A DNA stretch of 64,000 nucleotides from NCBI RefSeq assembly GCF_963678635.1, contig NC_087066.1, positions 5,423,954-5,487,953 of the forward strand, given 5' to 3'. This document shows positions 63,938 through 64,000 of this stretch, piece by piece. The position numbers and the translations under genes are program-made. The notes under the pieces were generated by a model. It searched no databases. It had not been told where the DNA came from and saw nothing but the letters and a program-made list of their open reading frames with translations. Each line of letters begins with the position of its first letter. Positions within the stretch are counted from its first letter, which is position 1. Origin of the DNA: Symsagittifera roscoffensis (Eukaryota; Xenacoelomorpha; Acoela; Convolutidae).

Positions 63938-64000
63938 GTACTAGCTTTAAAAAAAACTTCGATTCTTCCGCTTGCTCTGTTTACAATCACCGTTTCATCT

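Noticed and set aside
1-64000. CRISPR arrays, operons, bacterial-type promoters or rRNA
   Set aside because: None seen. Introns, GT-AG splicing and eukaryotic gene families show this is animal nuclear DNA.

Overview
The window is animal (metazoan invertebrate) nuclear DNA. It holds three spliced host genes: a Rab-family GTPase (5' end off the window), an F-box/leucine-rich-repeat-like protein and a flavin-containing monooxygenase. Their introns are AT-rich and 0.3 to 1.6 kb long, with GT-AG borders. The F-box and monooxygenase start codons each lie 5 to 9 bases after an acceptor-like AG, which fits (but does not prove) spliced-leader trans-splicing. The phylum cannot be fixed from the sequence. 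About three quarters of the window is repetitive.

Layout. 1-2.4 kb: Rab gene, with a small palindromic MITE after its stop. 3.4-25.4 kb: a tandem complex on the minus strand. A block of degenerate ~160-bp satellite plus unique AT-rich DNA (S-U) occurs three times, with a fourth satellite fragment, each followed by an LTR of one Ty3/gypsy-type retrotransposon. One copy is full length (LTRs 17220-17501 and 24254-24535). The others are truncated or solo-like. 26.4-28.9 kb: F-box gene with a fold-back MITE and a tRNA-derived SINE in its intron. 29.7-33.3 kb: a pogo/Tigger-like MITE with a second MITE nested in it, a tRNA-like sequence and a 1.2-kb palindrome. 34.47-57.46 kb: one LTR retroelement of about 23 kb on the plus strand. 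58.0-60.7 kb: monooxygenase gene. 61.5-64 kb: a ~967-bp tandem duplication carrying fragments of an unknown protein.

The 23-kb element is the most unusual object. It has 410-bp LTRs differing at one base, a 4-bp target duplication (ATCG), a primer binding site, a small basic ORF, a large gag with CCHC knuckle and Asn/Arg-rich tail, a broken protease-RT-RNase H-integrase region, two overlapping tiny membrane ORFs, a ~377-codon reading frame without a single methionine, and a 1161-residue envelope-like glycoprotein. The last ~300 codons of the glycoprotein and the following 3' region form a 2541-bp unit present three times in tandem. The plus strand is strongly A-rich and G-poor.

In the minus-strand gypsy element the gag start codon is built across the LTR/primer-binding-site boundary, so there is no leader. 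Its 2124-codon polyprotein frame is uninterrupted except for three in-frame stops. A two-segment hydrophobic stretch sits between RNase H and integrase.
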